From: Protostelium mycophagum
Lineage: Eukaryota > Evosea > Variosea > Protosteliida > Protosteliaceae
DNA: 64,000 nt
Direction: 5' to 3'
Assembly: GCA_002081555.1 (NCBI GenBank)
Contig: MZNV01001521.1
Span: 62,001 to 126,000 of the forward strand
This document shows positions 1 to 12,300 of the stretch, one piece after another (the first letter of the stretch is position 1; every line of letters starts with the position of its first letter). The notes beneath the pieces were generated by a model. That model made no database searches and was not told where the DNA came from. It worked only from the letters and a program-made list of their open reading frames with translations. The position numbers were made by a program, and so were the translations under genes.

Positions 1-706
1 CGGCGGCCTGGGTCCTCCTGCATGTCGAAGTAAGTACGGGGGGAGAACAACTGATGTACATCAGTGATGACGTCACCAACATCGAGTCGACACAATACCC
101 CGTAACCGATGAAGATGGTTTTATAATCTGAAGGGTCAGCGAAGTGCAAGTAAGGAACGTACTCAGGTGAGGGTTCGAAAGCCTCACGATCTCCCGCCCT
201 CATCTTTCGAAAGACCAAGGTCCTTTGTTCATCATCGCTAAGCCGTTCCTTCGTATCGTAATCATCTGTCTGATTCAGCACTAGGAACATCAATTGATTC
301 ATTCGGTCTCACATAACTCTGCGATGATACACGATGCAGGAGGCATTGGCGAAGTGAAACTCAGAATCAACTTGCTGGCAACAAACCGGAAGGCCTGTCG
401 GCTGGATTCCCGGTCGATATATCTGGCCCTCTCCTCCTTCGTGTTGTCGTTGACTATGACCAATCTGACATCCTTTGTTGGAGCACTCTCAAAAATCAAG
501 GGTGGTAAGGCCTCCTCCTTGCTGCCATCTTGGGGTAATTCGGTGTTTTCGTCTTCCAGAAGGGATTCTTCAGCGTAGAGACCGAATTCCAAATTGTCAA
601 TGGAGCGGTATAGTATGCCAGAGCTATTGAGATAGCCAGACCAAGAGGAGGGACCTGGGTTACCTTGCATTCTGTGTTCTGTGGCCGTTGTTGTGAGTCC
701 CGCCAA
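1..706 (-). CDS. unknown protein, N-terminal part, runs off window start
   Basis: I do not recognise this protein. Two exons can be joined in phase. Exon 1 starts near 706 (that codon is GTG on the minus strand; the first ATG, giving MQGNPGPSS, lies near 670) and ends at a GTGAGA donor near 330. A 32-nt intron ending CCTAG leads to a second exon that stays open to base 1. The protein has an acidic stretch (EESLLEDENTELPQD) and then a mixed alpha/beta-looking segment containing VRLVIVND. No catalytic motif, signal peptide or membrane segment is visible. The gene is divergent from WDR83, leaving a promoter-sized gap of about 335 bp. A folliculin-interacting or other regulatory protein was considered, but I cannot support it. 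The second exon contains TGACGTCA at 68-75, here within coding sequence. Confidence 0.55.
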
Positions 707-1041
707 AAGGATGGAAGAATTCGAGGAATTTGGGTCACGGTATGCTATCGTATTATCACTACCTTAATGAATTGGGGTAAACGTCGTGAAAAATTCAAGA
801 GATCTTCGAGGAAAAATACGTAACTCTTTTCGAAGAATTTTCGGTGTAAATTTTGCACGATTACTTTTCCAGCTTATATGTGGACAAGATCTGGTTCGAT
901 TGTGTTTCTTTGTCTATATATAAGCAAAACCCTGTCATTTTTACATTTGAAATGTCAGTCTTCAGGGAGAAAAACAGCTTCAAAATTATACCGACTACAA
1001 CGAGCCTCTTTTCTTTGACATTGACAGGATCAGATTCAAAA
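707..1041. promoter_or_regulatory. divergent intergenic region with TATA-like box
   Basis: This 335-bp gap separates the unknown minus gene from WDR83. TATATATAAG at 915-924 lies about 120 bp before the WDR83 ATG and is the best TATA-like candidate. It is inferred from sequence only. No other gene is visible. Confidence 0.35.
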
Positions 1042-2289
1042 ATGGTGTGGAGAGAAGTGAAGACACTCCCAGGACATGAGGGAGGAACTCATGTGGTACG
1101 ACATAATAAGAATGGTAATTATTGTGTCAGCGGTGGATCAGATCGAAAGATTACCCTTTGGAACCCTTCTACCGGCCAAAGCATAAAATCATACACTGGA
1201 CATGGTCGTGAAATAGCAGATATTGCACTGTGTAAAGACAATCGAATGATAGTGAGTGTCCAAATCATGATTCAATTGTAATAACGGTTTGCAGGCATCA
1301 TGTGGAGGAGATAAACAGATTTTCATCTGGGATGTATTAGATGGAAGAACAATACGAAGATTAAAAGGTGATGGATCTTAATAAACCGTGATCGTTGTGG
1401 AGATTGTGTGGAAATTCAATCAGGGACTGATTTCAAATTAGGGCATGATAATCGAATAAATACAGTCGCATTTAATGAAGATCAATCCGTACTCGTCAGT
1501 GGTTCATATGACAAGACAATCAAGGTAAGAATAAACTCTTTATCTGCTTTTATCAATTTATTATCGTAGTAAATATTTTCGTATCGACATCGAAATGTAC
1601 AAAATTCAAATCTCACAGTTTTGGGACTTAAAAGCCAACACCTACGAACCAATACAAACCCTGGAACATTCTGTGGACAGTATAACGTGCGTGAGGGTTT
1701 ACGGTGTGGAGGTAGTGTCTTGCAGTGTAGATGGGAACGTAAGGACATATGACATCAGGATGGGCACATTGAACGTGGATACAGTCGGTCATCCGGTGAG
1801 AATTCTATCTATTTGAAGGGTTTCATATCTATGAGATTGTTAATCATAGAAAAATGTACAACGATGATCTTCCACAATCATCTTTGCCACAAACCTGCTC
1901 TCGTTTTGCAAATTCAGTTTTATTTCCTCATCTCATCAAATCAGGTCACCTGTGTTAATCTCTCACACGACAGGAACTGCATCCTCGCATCTTCTCTCGA
2001 CAACAGCATCCGCTTTTTAGACAAAACAGACGGCACACTTCTGAACACCTATAGAGGCCATAAGAACACTTCATGGCGCATCGACAGTTGCTTCTCTAAT
2101 GATGACGCCTTCGTTTTCAGCGGCTCTGAGGATTTTGACGTCTATGTCTGGGACTTGGTGGACGGGAAAATCACGGAGAAACTGTCTGGGCACCACGGAA
2201 CAGTCTGTGGGTTGACATATCACCCGGACAAAGATCAGCTGATCACATCCTCTTTAGATGGCCCAATAAAAATTTGGGAGCAGACATGA
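1042..2289 (+). CDS. WDR83: WD40 protein WDR83/MORG1
   Basis: This is a seven-bladed WD40 scaffold of the WDR83 (MORG1) family, known in animals as a MAPK-module organiser and a spliceosome-associated protein. Five exons join in phase across introns 1251-1294, 1368-1441, 1525-1618 and 1796-1944. The ATG at 1042 gives MVWREVKTLPGHEGG, the usual short N-terminus before blade 1. WD repeats run the whole length, with GGSDRKITLWN, GGDKQIFIWD, SGSYDKTIKFWD and SGSEDFDVYVWD as clear blade ends. The segment HKNTSWRIDSCFSNDDAFV matches the MORG1-specific fifth/sixth blade. The length of about 300 residues is normal for the family. An upstream open frame from 853 was rejected as a start because it has no ATG before the typical N-terminus. 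An A-rich 3' region with AATAAA follows near 2332. Confidence 0.9.
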
Positions 2290-2468
2290 AGTGTGTTCCG
2301 TTGTTCATTCTATAAACCTATGAGAAAAAGGCAATAAAAAAAGACAAAGACAATAGAAATCAACACCGAAAAAAAGGCAACAAAAAGTGAAAAAAAGCAA
2401 CAAAAAAAGTGAAGGAGTGAAAAAAAGAATAAAAAGTGCGACTAAGATTGAATTTATGATGTACAGGC

Positions 2469-3868
2469 CTACAGGAAGTAATCAGGAGTCTTTCTGGTCA
2501 CGTGGGGTTCCCCTCGCCTGGGCGCTGGATCAAATTGTAGGCTATAAATAGATCAGTACACTTTTACAACGGTGTAGACGCTCACAAGGTGGATTTCATG
2601 TTATCGTCGATTTCCATAAAGGCGGCTTGGTTAGCACATCTGTAACAATAGTTTGGTGCGCTAAAGATGGTCACCACATTTCTCTCATGTGCCCAGTTGT
2701 AGCCCTGTTACCATCAGCTCTGCTTCCATTGATGATGGATGATCTGAAAGTTCACCTCCATAACGAGCTGATGAGCACGAGCGATGAGTGTAAGACCATT
2801 GTTGTGGTTGAATTGTTCTGCGATGTCCTGTCCAAAAATCCAGCCGGCACCTGATGGATTGTGAGTCTATCGTTTTTAAAGAGAATAAAAGGTTACCTCT
2901 GGGCGAGGGGCCCCAGCCCATTCTTTCATCGGGATCAGACCACAAGAGATCACACATGGGTCCTTCGTGAGGTACCTGTGCCATATTTCAGATCTTTATA
3001 GGACGAGATGAGAGGATTCCGGGTGGGATGTTTGAGTGATTTTGGCAAACCCACCTCTTGGATTCTGTCCAAACCTCTAATCTGATTGAGACTGTCGATA
3101 GTCGGCGAGAGACCTCCGTGGAGGCAGAAGATCTGTATAAAATTGTCACGGATGGAAGACTTGTAAAGATGATATGGCCCACCTTGTTTTCTATGAGTGC
3201 AGTGAGAGGGAGGTAATCAAAGAGGTCGGTGAATATTTTCCATACGTTAGGACTGCCATATTTACGAACACATTCGTCGTAGAATCCGTATCTACAGAAC
3301 ATAAACATGGATTTATGTCGGGTATCAGAGGTCACAAAAGAACAAATGGAATAGAAGAGGATAAAACTAAATGGTCCAAGGACTTACACATGGGTGATCT
3401 GTCTGCTCTCGAGGTTGCCTCTTAAAATGGTGAGTCTGTTCTTATATCTGGTCTTCAGGGCCACAAGGAGGGTCACAGTTTCGACGGAGTAGTATCCTCT
3501 GTCTACATAGTCACCCATGAAGAGAAGATTCGAGTCTGGGCATGAACCACCGATGCGAAACAATTCTAAGAGGTCATGGAACTGACCATGGACATCTCCA
3601 CAAACGGTCACCGGGCATTTTACTTCTTGGACGTTGGATTCCTCCATTAAAATCTCTTTGGCCTGGTAATTTCAGTTTTTTTCCAACTTCTAAAAGCTTT
3701 CTGCATGAAACAGAGGTCATGTCTCTTCCATCACCTTGTCACAGAGCAGCTTCACTTCTTGCTCTGACAGAGGTTTACATTCTAAAAGTTGTGCTATCCA
3801 TCTATCCACGTCACTGTGAGAGGACGCAACGTCTGGGGCCCTCCCTGCTGCCGCACCGTTGACCATGA
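2469..3868 (-). CDS. PPP2CA: PP2A catalytic subunit, catalytic His replaced by Leu
   Basis: This is a serine/threonine phosphatase of the PP2A catalytic family, built from eight exons that all join in phase. The ATG at 3868 gives [13 protein letters not shown] before the conserved [16 protein letters not shown] helix. Metal-site motifs GDVHGQ and GDYVDRG are intact, as are HGGLSP, the ARAHQ histidine and the C-terminal TPDYFL tail whose leucine is methylated in known PP2A. Those features set it apart from PP4 and PP6. The odd point is the third motif. It reads RGNLESR where the family has RGNHESR, so the catalytic His (His118 in human) is Leu, encoded by CTC at 3411-3413. Every other residue looks like an active enzyme. 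The change may be real, giving a weak or pseudo-phosphatase, or a base error. The gene is divergent from IDH3, with 143 bp between the ATGs. Confidence 0.93.
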
Positions 3869-4011
3869 TCGAGACTCGCACCCAGGATCTCTCTAACTTC
3901 TTTCGCTGTGAACCCTCTTCGGGTTTCAAACACGGTAACAACCGGAGTCAGAAATTCCACGAGGAAGAGCAGTTTGCAGGCATCAGAGACCATCATCTGC
4001 GGCTTATCACC

Positions 4012-5463
4012 ATGCAATCGATCAGAGGACTTCGCACCGTAAACAAGGTCAACTTGACAAAGAGTGTCCCTCTTAGACAACAGTCAAGGATCGCCACCTA
4101 TGTAATGGGATTTCTTCATTCACCGTTGTGTTGTCATATCTGATGTTAAATAGGCTACCCTCCCAGACAGAACTGAGCCCTTCACAGCTACTCTGATCGC
4201 TGGTGATGGTATTGGTCCTGAGATCTCTGAGGCAGTCCAGAAGATCTTCAACGCCGCCGCTATCCCCGTCCAATGGGAGCCCGTTCAGGTCTCTGCTCTC
4301 ACAGGAGGAGTTAACCAGGAGGTCATCAACTCTGTTGAGAAGAACAAGATCGCTCTCAAGGGTAAGATCATATCCGAATGATTTTGAAGATCGCTTGTTT
4401 CTGCATGTTGATTGGAGAACAAAAACATAAAGCCAAGACTCATGTGATGAAGGTCCTCTGGCTACCCCCATTGGTACCGGACATACCTCTCTCAACTTGG
4501 CTCTTCGCAAGGCCTTCAAATTATACGCCAACGTAAGACCATCTGTGTCCATCCCGGGCTACAAGACTTTATATGACAACGTTGACCTCACTGTCATTCG
4601 TGAGAACACTGAGGGAGAGTACTCTGGAATTGAGCACACTGTTAACCCTGGCCTCGCTGAGAGTATCAAGGTGGGTTGATGATAATCATCATATCAGCGA
4701 TAACACTTAATCAATCTCCATGATTTTTCTGTATATATCCATCTTATTCAACTAGGTCATCACAGCTGATGCCTCCACCCGTGTCGCCCAATATGCTTTC
4801 CAATACGCCGTTCAACACAAGAGAGAGACCGTCTCTGCCATTCACAAGGCCTCCATTATGTATTGTCATCTAATTACTTTCTAATTTCCTGATCATTTAT
4901 AGGAAGATGACCGACGGTCTTTTCATAGAATCATGTAGAAAGGTTGCCGCTCGCTACCCAAACATCAACTACGTCGAGAAGTCTCTCGACGCCGCCATGT
5001 TGCAGTTGGTCCAGAACCCCGCACAATTAGACGTTATGGTTCTTCCCAACCTCTACGGAGACATCGTCTCTGATCTCTGCGCTGGTCTCATTGGAGGTCT
5101 TGGTTTGACTCCATCTGCCAACATCGGCCAACACGCTGCCATCTTCGAGGCCGTCCACGGTATGTGATCTCTGTTCGAACATTACGATATTTTTTCCCGC
5201 CAAAACTATGTCTAAAATGAGGAGGTACCGCCCCCGACATTGCCGGACAAAACAAGGCCAACCCCACTGCCCTCCTTCTTTCTGGAGTCATGATGTTGAG
5301 ACATCTCGGCTTCTACACCAAGGCCGATATCATCCACGAGGCCACAATGGCCACCATTAGAGAAGGAAAATACACCACTGGTGACCTCGGTGGAAAGGCT
5401 GGAACCTCCGACTACACGGACGCAATCATCAGAAGGCTCCAGGCTGAGCTCCGCAAGCAATAG
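4012..5463 (+). CDS. IDH3A: mitochondrial NAD-isocitrate dehydrogenase, alpha-like subunit
   Basis: This subunit catalyses isocitrate to 2-oxoglutarate in the mitochondrial TCA cycle. Six exons join across introns 4102-4153, 4362-4452, 4671-4755, 4860-4902 and 5160-5224. The ATG at 4012 opens an Arg/Ser-rich, acid-free leader ([14 protein letters not shown]) typical of a mitochondrial presequence. It is followed by [30 protein letters not shown] and the substrate-binding [13 protein letters not shown] segment, then [21 protein letters not shown] and [19 protein letters not shown] near the C-terminus. The motif set favours the catalytic alpha type over the regulatory beta/gamma type. The length of about 350 residues is normal. 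The last intron carries an E2F-like TTTCCCGCC word. It shares a short divergent promoter with the PP2A gene. Confidence 0.93.
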
Positions 5464-5660
5464 AAAATCGAATAAAAACGAGATCGCAGAAAGTTTTCGT
5501 TTGTGATTTTTATGTGTGGCAACGGTGACGAATTATATTTTTACAAGAAACTTGGTTAAAATATAACAGAATTACCGGGAAAAAAAGCATCCGCTACAAC
5601 AGTGGTTACAACACTTCGACATAAACTGAGATTATGTTTAAGTCTTTGTACTCTGACCTC

Positions 5661-6292
5661 TCACCTCTTTTGAGAGAACTCCACCATCATGTCCGGATAA
5701 ATGTACATCAAAGTCTGTACTGGGGTTTGTAGAGACTTATATCTTCCTTCTGTTGTCATCAATGAACATACCAGTCAGTAACAAAAAACAGCGACAAATA
5801 CCTTCAATTCTTCAGTTTCATTGATCAAGCCAACACCGTGGTGTGCCGGCCCGGCTTAAGGGGCCAAAACATTGTAGACCGCAGCTTCTGGGAAGCGGAT
5901 AATTTGTTCCTGTCAAGAGTGGAAATCTCGCACGTGTTTGACTAAAAATAACGTTCAGAAGAAAGGGACGTTCCTTCTTTACGATTTTGGCAGTCAAACA
6001 GCTTCCTGTATGCCTCAACGCTAGAGATCGGTTGATCGTTGATATCAGATCGAAATGGACAAGGCTCATCTTGGATCTGTGAATCTTCTGTCACGATCAC
6101 AGGAGCTACCAACCGAAAAGAACGTGCACATAGTAGAAGATAGATCACATATAAAAGAGAAGCCACCAGAAACAAAAAAGAAGAAGAAAGCTGGGTGAGC
6201 TCTTGTGTCTCATTGTTGATCACAAATTGACTTCCCAAGGCATGTATATAAGATCGGTCTTTCAAGACCTCGACGCCAAACAGATCCTTCAT
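5661..6292 (-). CDS. small single-pass membrane protein, unknown
   Basis: I do not recognise this protein. Exon 1 (ATG 6292) encodes about 115 residues with a strongly hydrophobic helix (FLFLVASLLYVIYLLLC) near residue 45 and a polar tail. Two further exons can be joined in phase: one giving HHGVGLINETEELK and a last one giving SLQTPVQTLMYIYPDMM and ending at a TGA at 5661-5663. The first donor (GTTATT) is weak, so the middle of the model is uncertain. If exon 1 is read alone, the protein ends at 5942. It lies tail-to-tail with IDH3 and head-to-head with the C2 gene. The 197 bp between 5463 and 5661 shows nothing more. Confidence 0.45.
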
Positions 6293-6363
6293 ATGTCGAT
6301 AAAGGTGCTGCTAATGTCAAAGAGTAAGCGTTGATCTCCTTCATCCGCTCACTTTCTCAGACA

Positions 6364-9153
6364 GATGTTGCTAAGTCTCAGTCAATCGTTGCAAGACAGC
6401 CCATTGTTACCAAAAGAGTCACTGATCCCAATGTCTGTACAAGAACAGGAGGAGTTAGAGACGGTGATGGGTGACAAGATCTGCATGCCAGATCCAAAAC
6501 AGGTGCGAAAATGATACCAGTGATCATCTCATGGTTGCAGCCAACAGTTCCACCACCGACAAGAATGAGAAGAGTATCTGTGGCGGCATTTCAGGAGGAG
6601 GAAGAAGAAATCGCGCTCCCCAAACTGAGCAGATCAGAGCCTCCAATGTGAGTTGAATGTACAAATCCATCTTTCTCATCCCTTTTTTCATTGTTTCAAA
6701 TATTGCTCATCGCCACAAGGGATGGACATTCCCGACCTCCACCCACCCGACAAAAATCGTTTTTTGGTTACAGTGACTACACTGCCAAATCTAGAGCACA
6801 GACAGCCATCGCAAACAAGCGGGAGGAGACTTCAAAAATATATGCTCCCGCCAAAAAGAACCCACCAAAGACACCCTTCAGAAATTCACAACGAGGTTTT
6901 ATACCTGCAAAAATGGAGAAGCAGCCTTCCATGCCTGCGATTGTAGAGGAGAAAATCAAATTGCCGGAGATAAAAAAAGGTGAGCGTTGTCATATAATAA
7001 TATTCATTTGTTTTGGGATGTTTCTTGTCACTTGAATTTCGTTAATTTTATTTCATTTATTATAAAGTACTGTTGGTACCTTTTCAATCATTCTGCTAAT
7101 TTAGCTAATGATAATAGAACCACGGTCCAGTTCACTCCAGACGGAACAATACAGCCCAATTGTGCAACAGAGAGTAGAGAGTGTTCAACCTGCAATCGAT
7201 ACAAATAAGATCGCGGTTACTTTTGTGGACCTCGACTCCCAACAGAGCGAACCCGCAGGGACACCAAAGGAAGAGGTGAAACATGATATAGATTGATCTA
7301 TTATATCATCAATGAAAAAGCAAGACTCATTCTGTGTTAAATCCTAAAAATGAACAACATTGTATATCTGCACGACGAAGTTTTTCTCTTTTCATATTAC
7401 ATTATTTATTCTGACAGCAGCCCATAATTGAGGACGAAGAAGTGCAGGAAGAGGTGGAAGAAGATCCTGTGACCCCTCCAGAAGAAACTGTGGAGGAGCC
7501 AGTTGTAGAAGAGGAAGAGATGTTGGACGAGGAAGACGAACTCAGAATGCTCAACATAGAGGAAGAACTCAAACTACAGAGAGACATAGAAGAAGAAACG
7601 AGGCTGGTGAGTCTCACCAGTTGCACTCAAATACTTTCTGCCATAAAAACATTCAAAAGACCTCACGAAATCATGCCACAAAAATAAACTTTCACATTCT
7701 CATGAAGATTTTCAGGCGGAAGAGGACGAGATGAGGAAGTTCGAGGAGGAGATAGAAAGGAGACTTGAAGAAGAGCGGCTTGAGAGGAAAGAAGCCAAGA
7801 GAAAAAAAAAGGAATCGGAAAAACGTCAAAAGGAAGAGGAGCAGGAACGAAGAATCTCGGCGGAAAAAAAATACCGAGAAGAGATGAAGAAAAAAGAAGA
7901 GGAAATGCGAAAAAAAGAAGAGGAATTACACAAAAAGGAACAGGAAATGAGCCGAAAACGGGAAGAAATGTCCAGAATCGAAGAAGAATTGAGAATAAAA
8001 GAAGAAGGAATGCGGATCATGCAGGAGGCAAGAGAGAGAGAGAAAAAGGAGGAGGAAAAACGAAAAAAAGAAAAGGAGAGGGAGGAGGCAGAGGCGGAGA
8101 GGCTAATAGTAGAAGAACAACGGATGATGGAGGAAAGGGAGAAGAGAGAGGTGTGTTTGGTTTGGTTTGGACGTCGATCTCGTGATGTCGCGTCACTTTC
8201 CATGAGATTGGAACGTGATCACACTGCCTTGTGCTTGTATTTGCTGTGAAGTTTCTGAGAAATTTCAGGAGAAGCTACGGCTCAAAGCAGAAAAAGAGAA
8301 GAAGAAAAGGGAAGAGAAAGACAGGAAAATGAATATAGAGAGGGAGAGGAAGCTGCTGGAGGAACAACGAAAGAAGAAAGAAGCAGAGAGGGCACTACAA
8401 TCCGAAGAATATGTAGAGGCATCATGTGAGTACATTATTTCCTATATGACGATCATCTTAGGCCAAGCTTCAAGAGTTGTCAGCACACTGTGTGCTTCAA
8501 ACACGGAATTGTCGTGCGTCATCATGACGTCATCATTGACTTCAACTACAGTGGAGGATGCAGATGATCCGAATTCAGAAAAGTTTATGGTTTTGAATCT
8601 ACGAGGGCACAAGCTGGCAAAGATGGATTTTTTCAGCAAGTCAGATCCTTATGTCGTGTGCGTCATTATCAACATCATCTACCCTCTTTAGATCCTTTTC
8701 TGACCAAGTCCAGAGTGAGCAACGGCAAGCGGGAAGTGCTATACGTTACAGAAGTCAAGATGAATGATCACGAACCCATCTGGAAAACTTTCGAAATTCC
8801 CACAAAAAAGATCGACAAGTCAATGCACCTGTCGGTGAGATTTTCCCGCCAAATTTCAAAGTTTGAATGGATGGTGAAAGATTATTAGGTTTGGGACGAA
8901 GATTTTGGAACGACAGACGATTTCATTGGGGACGTAACGGTAAGTCCGTCTACAACAGACCAAATAAAATGCAAATAAATGGATGGTTGACTTGGTGCAG
9001 ATCGACACCGCAGAGATGACAAGGGGTGGCACTTGGTTACTGTCCAATCCCAGCCTTATATGTGAGAACTTGGTTCTGTTTTGTTTGCCAAAAGATTCTG
9101 CAAAGCAGCTCGTCGAAACTGCTGTCGCAAAAGACACAGTGCAAATGCAATAA
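6364..9153 (+). CDS. coiled-coil protein with C-terminal C2 domain
   Basis: The N-terminal third is polar and low complexity. The middle (7730-8400) is a long charged coiled coil made almost only of E, K and R with regular hydrophobic spacing. The C-terminus is one C2 domain with LNLRGHKLAKMDFFSKSDPYV, a copine-like TEVKMNDHEPIWKTF strand pair and VWDEDFGTTDDFIGD. The Asp residues in SKSDPY and WDEDFGTTDDF are the usual calcium ligands. Calcium-dependent membrane binding is therefore likely, but the partner is unknown. At least ten exons join in phase. The ATG at 6364 is the first in the MLLSLSQSLQD frame, and a tiny upstream exon with ATG at 6315 is possible. A copine is excluded because the second C2 and the A domain are missing. 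Confidence 0.75.
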
Positions 9154-9397
9154 AATGAATCATTGTACCAAGACCTAACTCGACTTAGTCCAAAAACCTG
9201 GTAAAATCATTATAGATCGTTGCCAAGTTAGAAGAGTGAAGAAGAGAGTACAATCATAGACGTGACACATAGAGGACAATTTTGAAACCCATATCGCCCC
9301 CAAGTGGGAGATTTTCCACCAGCTCGAAGCCAAAGGAAGACGACAATAGATGTCATTTTTGAAAGTTTATCAACAAAATTTATTTACTGCTCAATAG

Positions 9398-12300
9398 TTA
9401 AGGATTTTGTTGTTCAGTTCGCTTATCCTTCTGTGGTTTGCCTATAGCAGGTGTCAATGTCTATAAAAACAGAGATGTTCACCTTGGCTGAGCATTTCGG
9501 GCAGACCCTGACCCTTTGATTCGCGTCTATATTTGGGAGATATATCTTTTGTGAACTACACTGATTGCAGACCAAGAGACCGCAAGACCTGCAGTGATGC
9601 TGTGGGGGTTAGGTCGGCACGAAAGATGTGGACGGTTTACAACTGACCTTTCTGTTAAATATTCCAAAAGGTTTTTGGCAGACTAAGCAGTGAGAAGAGG
9701 CGCGCTCTGCAACCCAAACTGGTGCTACGTCTATGTCGTTATCTTCAGATAATGCTGATTCATTAATCTACAACGATCAATAACTGAATACTTTGGGAAT
9801 TTCTAAAAGTGTATTTGTGGGTCTATTCAATCGTTGAGATTATAATATTCTTATGTGAAAAGTCAATATAATTGTATTTCTGTGCCCAAAGATGTCACAA
9901 CATAAATTCACTTTTTATTGCGTGGAAACACTGCAGCAAAATAATTCAAAAACACGTTCTTATGCAAATAAAACACGATTTTTGATTATTACCCAAAAAG
10001 TCACCTGAATAATGGAACTAACAGTCTGGCTCTTTATCACCGGCGAACTTGCCGCCTGAATATTCGGAGAAGTTTCTTCGGACACCCGCTTCGCGATCAC
10101 CTCTTTGTTGGGGTTATTTTTTTTCAGACGGTCTGTACATTTGGTGACGTCACGCATCCAGCCTTCTTTCTCTTCGTTTGTTTCGGAGAGGACTATGAAC
10201 GATTTCCCAGAGTTTTGAAACACGAAAGCGTTCTCCATATCTGCTTAGCTCAGCTTGATGAATTTTCGAAGAAAATTCAACTTGTGGAATATTATAATAA
10301 TTATTGCTGCGCTCTACAACAGCATCGGTTTTCCCGCGCAAAAAATCTGTACAGAAAAGAAGAGTGAATTTTCGGAGAATGTTTGTGTGAAATTTCCTGA
10401 CCTGGCAGGTCGTTGAGAGACTTAATACGAGTATCTACAAGCGGCATGAGCCTGTGAAAACTGAACTTGGCACGATCATTTGGTCCGAAGGTGATCATTG
10501 TCCCTGGGAGTCCGACTTTCTTCTTAACATGCAGTGGACTGGCGTAAATCACACAATCACTAGATTATTCAGAAGATTCCCTGAAAATTCCTGGAATACT
10601 TCCAGAGATTCTGAGAATACGAGAATTTATAAACGAAAATGTCTCATCATGATGAGATTCAAAACTCAAGCATTGTAGATGAGCCAGATTTTGGCGGGAA
10701 AATGGTTTCACCTGAACAAGAAGAACCACCGGAGTTTTGTGGCCCTCCGGCAGACTTTCATCAATGGACCGTCTCTCATGTACTTCCTCCCTGGGATCGC
10801 GATGTTCTACAACGAGTCAGAAGAAATTTCAGCGAAAAATACGCACAATCTTGTTACCGCTCCCCCAGGTGAAACATTTTTCTATGGATAGAATCTGGAA
10901 GTCTCAATTTATTGGGCAGTTGTAGATGACAGTCTTTCGTGAGAAAAATGTGACGCGTTGTAGGACCAAGTGAAAAATTTTGGTGACTTTTCGTTTGTCC
11001 TGCGGCTTTGCCGCGACATTTTGTTCTAAATGTAATAAACTGATACGTAATCCAATATTATCTACAATCTTAAAGAGAAATTACAATATTTAAAAAATCA
11101 CCTTTTCAAAATTGAGGCGGTCCGCCAGTTCTATCTCTCTTCCGGAGCCTTTTCGGTCAAAACTCGGTGAATTTTCTGTGGATTTTCTGAGCGAAAACAC
11201 GGGGTCATTGGTGAAGGACTGTACAAAATTAAAATAAATTTGAATTTTAATATTTTTGTTGTCAGCTCACTTGATATGATGGCAACTCGTCATCTGCACG
11301 AAAATTAGTGGAAAATTCCTTGAAAAATAGTTGAAAGTTCCTCGAAACTTCACATGAAAATGTGATGAAAATTCGTTCGAAGTTTGGTGAAATTTAATCA
11401 TTGTAGATATTCGATTTCTCGTTACAGTGACATCGTTTCTGTGCATTCGGGTTCTGAAAATTCGAGTAAAATTTTGGCGGGAAACTGACCTGTTTGACCC
11501 CTTTCTATCTCTGCGGGGTCGGCGTTTGGAACGGACATCGATCTGTGCCTTGTGTGTGCTGCCATCTTTTGCTTCAAAACTGTGTTTCATCAGAATGAAA
11601 ACGGCTCGTTGTAGAACACTGACTCTCGGGGCCGGAATCCCTTCCCATCACTACGTTTTGTCAGATTCCGAGACATTTTGAGAAAATTCGATGAATTTTC
11701 TGGGAAGATTTTGAGGGAGAAAATTGTAGAAGTGACTGGTAAATTTCCAAGAAAATTCCCTCACCGCTTAATTTTGTAGGGACATGGATAGACAATGACG
11801 GCATCAATGACACCTGATCCACCGATGATGAGGCCCTCAACCTACCTTTTGCCGCCGATTGCACATCCGAGATGGCGGGATTCTTCAGGAGGGGGGAGGG
11901 AATAGACATAGCTTTAGAAGAGGGGGGGGACGAGGGGGCTCTTGGCATGGGTGAGTCTGGGGATGTGTGGGTCTTGATGACGGGAGATTTTACGAGGGGG
12001 GATTCGGGGGCGGTGGGAGACCTTATAAGGGGGGATTTACCGAGGGGGGAGGAAGGGGTTGAAGACCCTGTGGATGTCCTGGGGGCACGTGGGGGTATGA
12101 CTTGTGTACTGGATGGTATCGACCTCACTAAGAATTTAATGTCTCGTTGTAGATAGATGGAATATGTGATATATCGATCTTATTTACCTTTGGGTCTGAT
12201 TTGTTTGACGGAGCTTGGTTCGGAGTCTTCCCCTGCACATCCATCAATTTTCAAGGAAATTTCTCGGAAAAGTCAGCAGAAGTCCACTCAAGACACCATT

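Noticed and set aside
853-1041. N-terminal extension of WDR83
   Set aside because: The open frame upstream lacks an ATG until 951, and its residues do not match the family; the ATG at 1042 gives the usual start.
7826-8203. Serine-rich ORF on the minus strand
   Set aside because: It is the antisense shadow of the Glu/Lys/Arg coiled coil of the C2 gene.
9398-11300. An FGD-type DH-PH-FYVE RhoGEF
   Set aside because: The PH-FYVE pair suggested it, but no DH exons lie upstream; instead a Pro/Ser linker and a kinase domain connect in phase.
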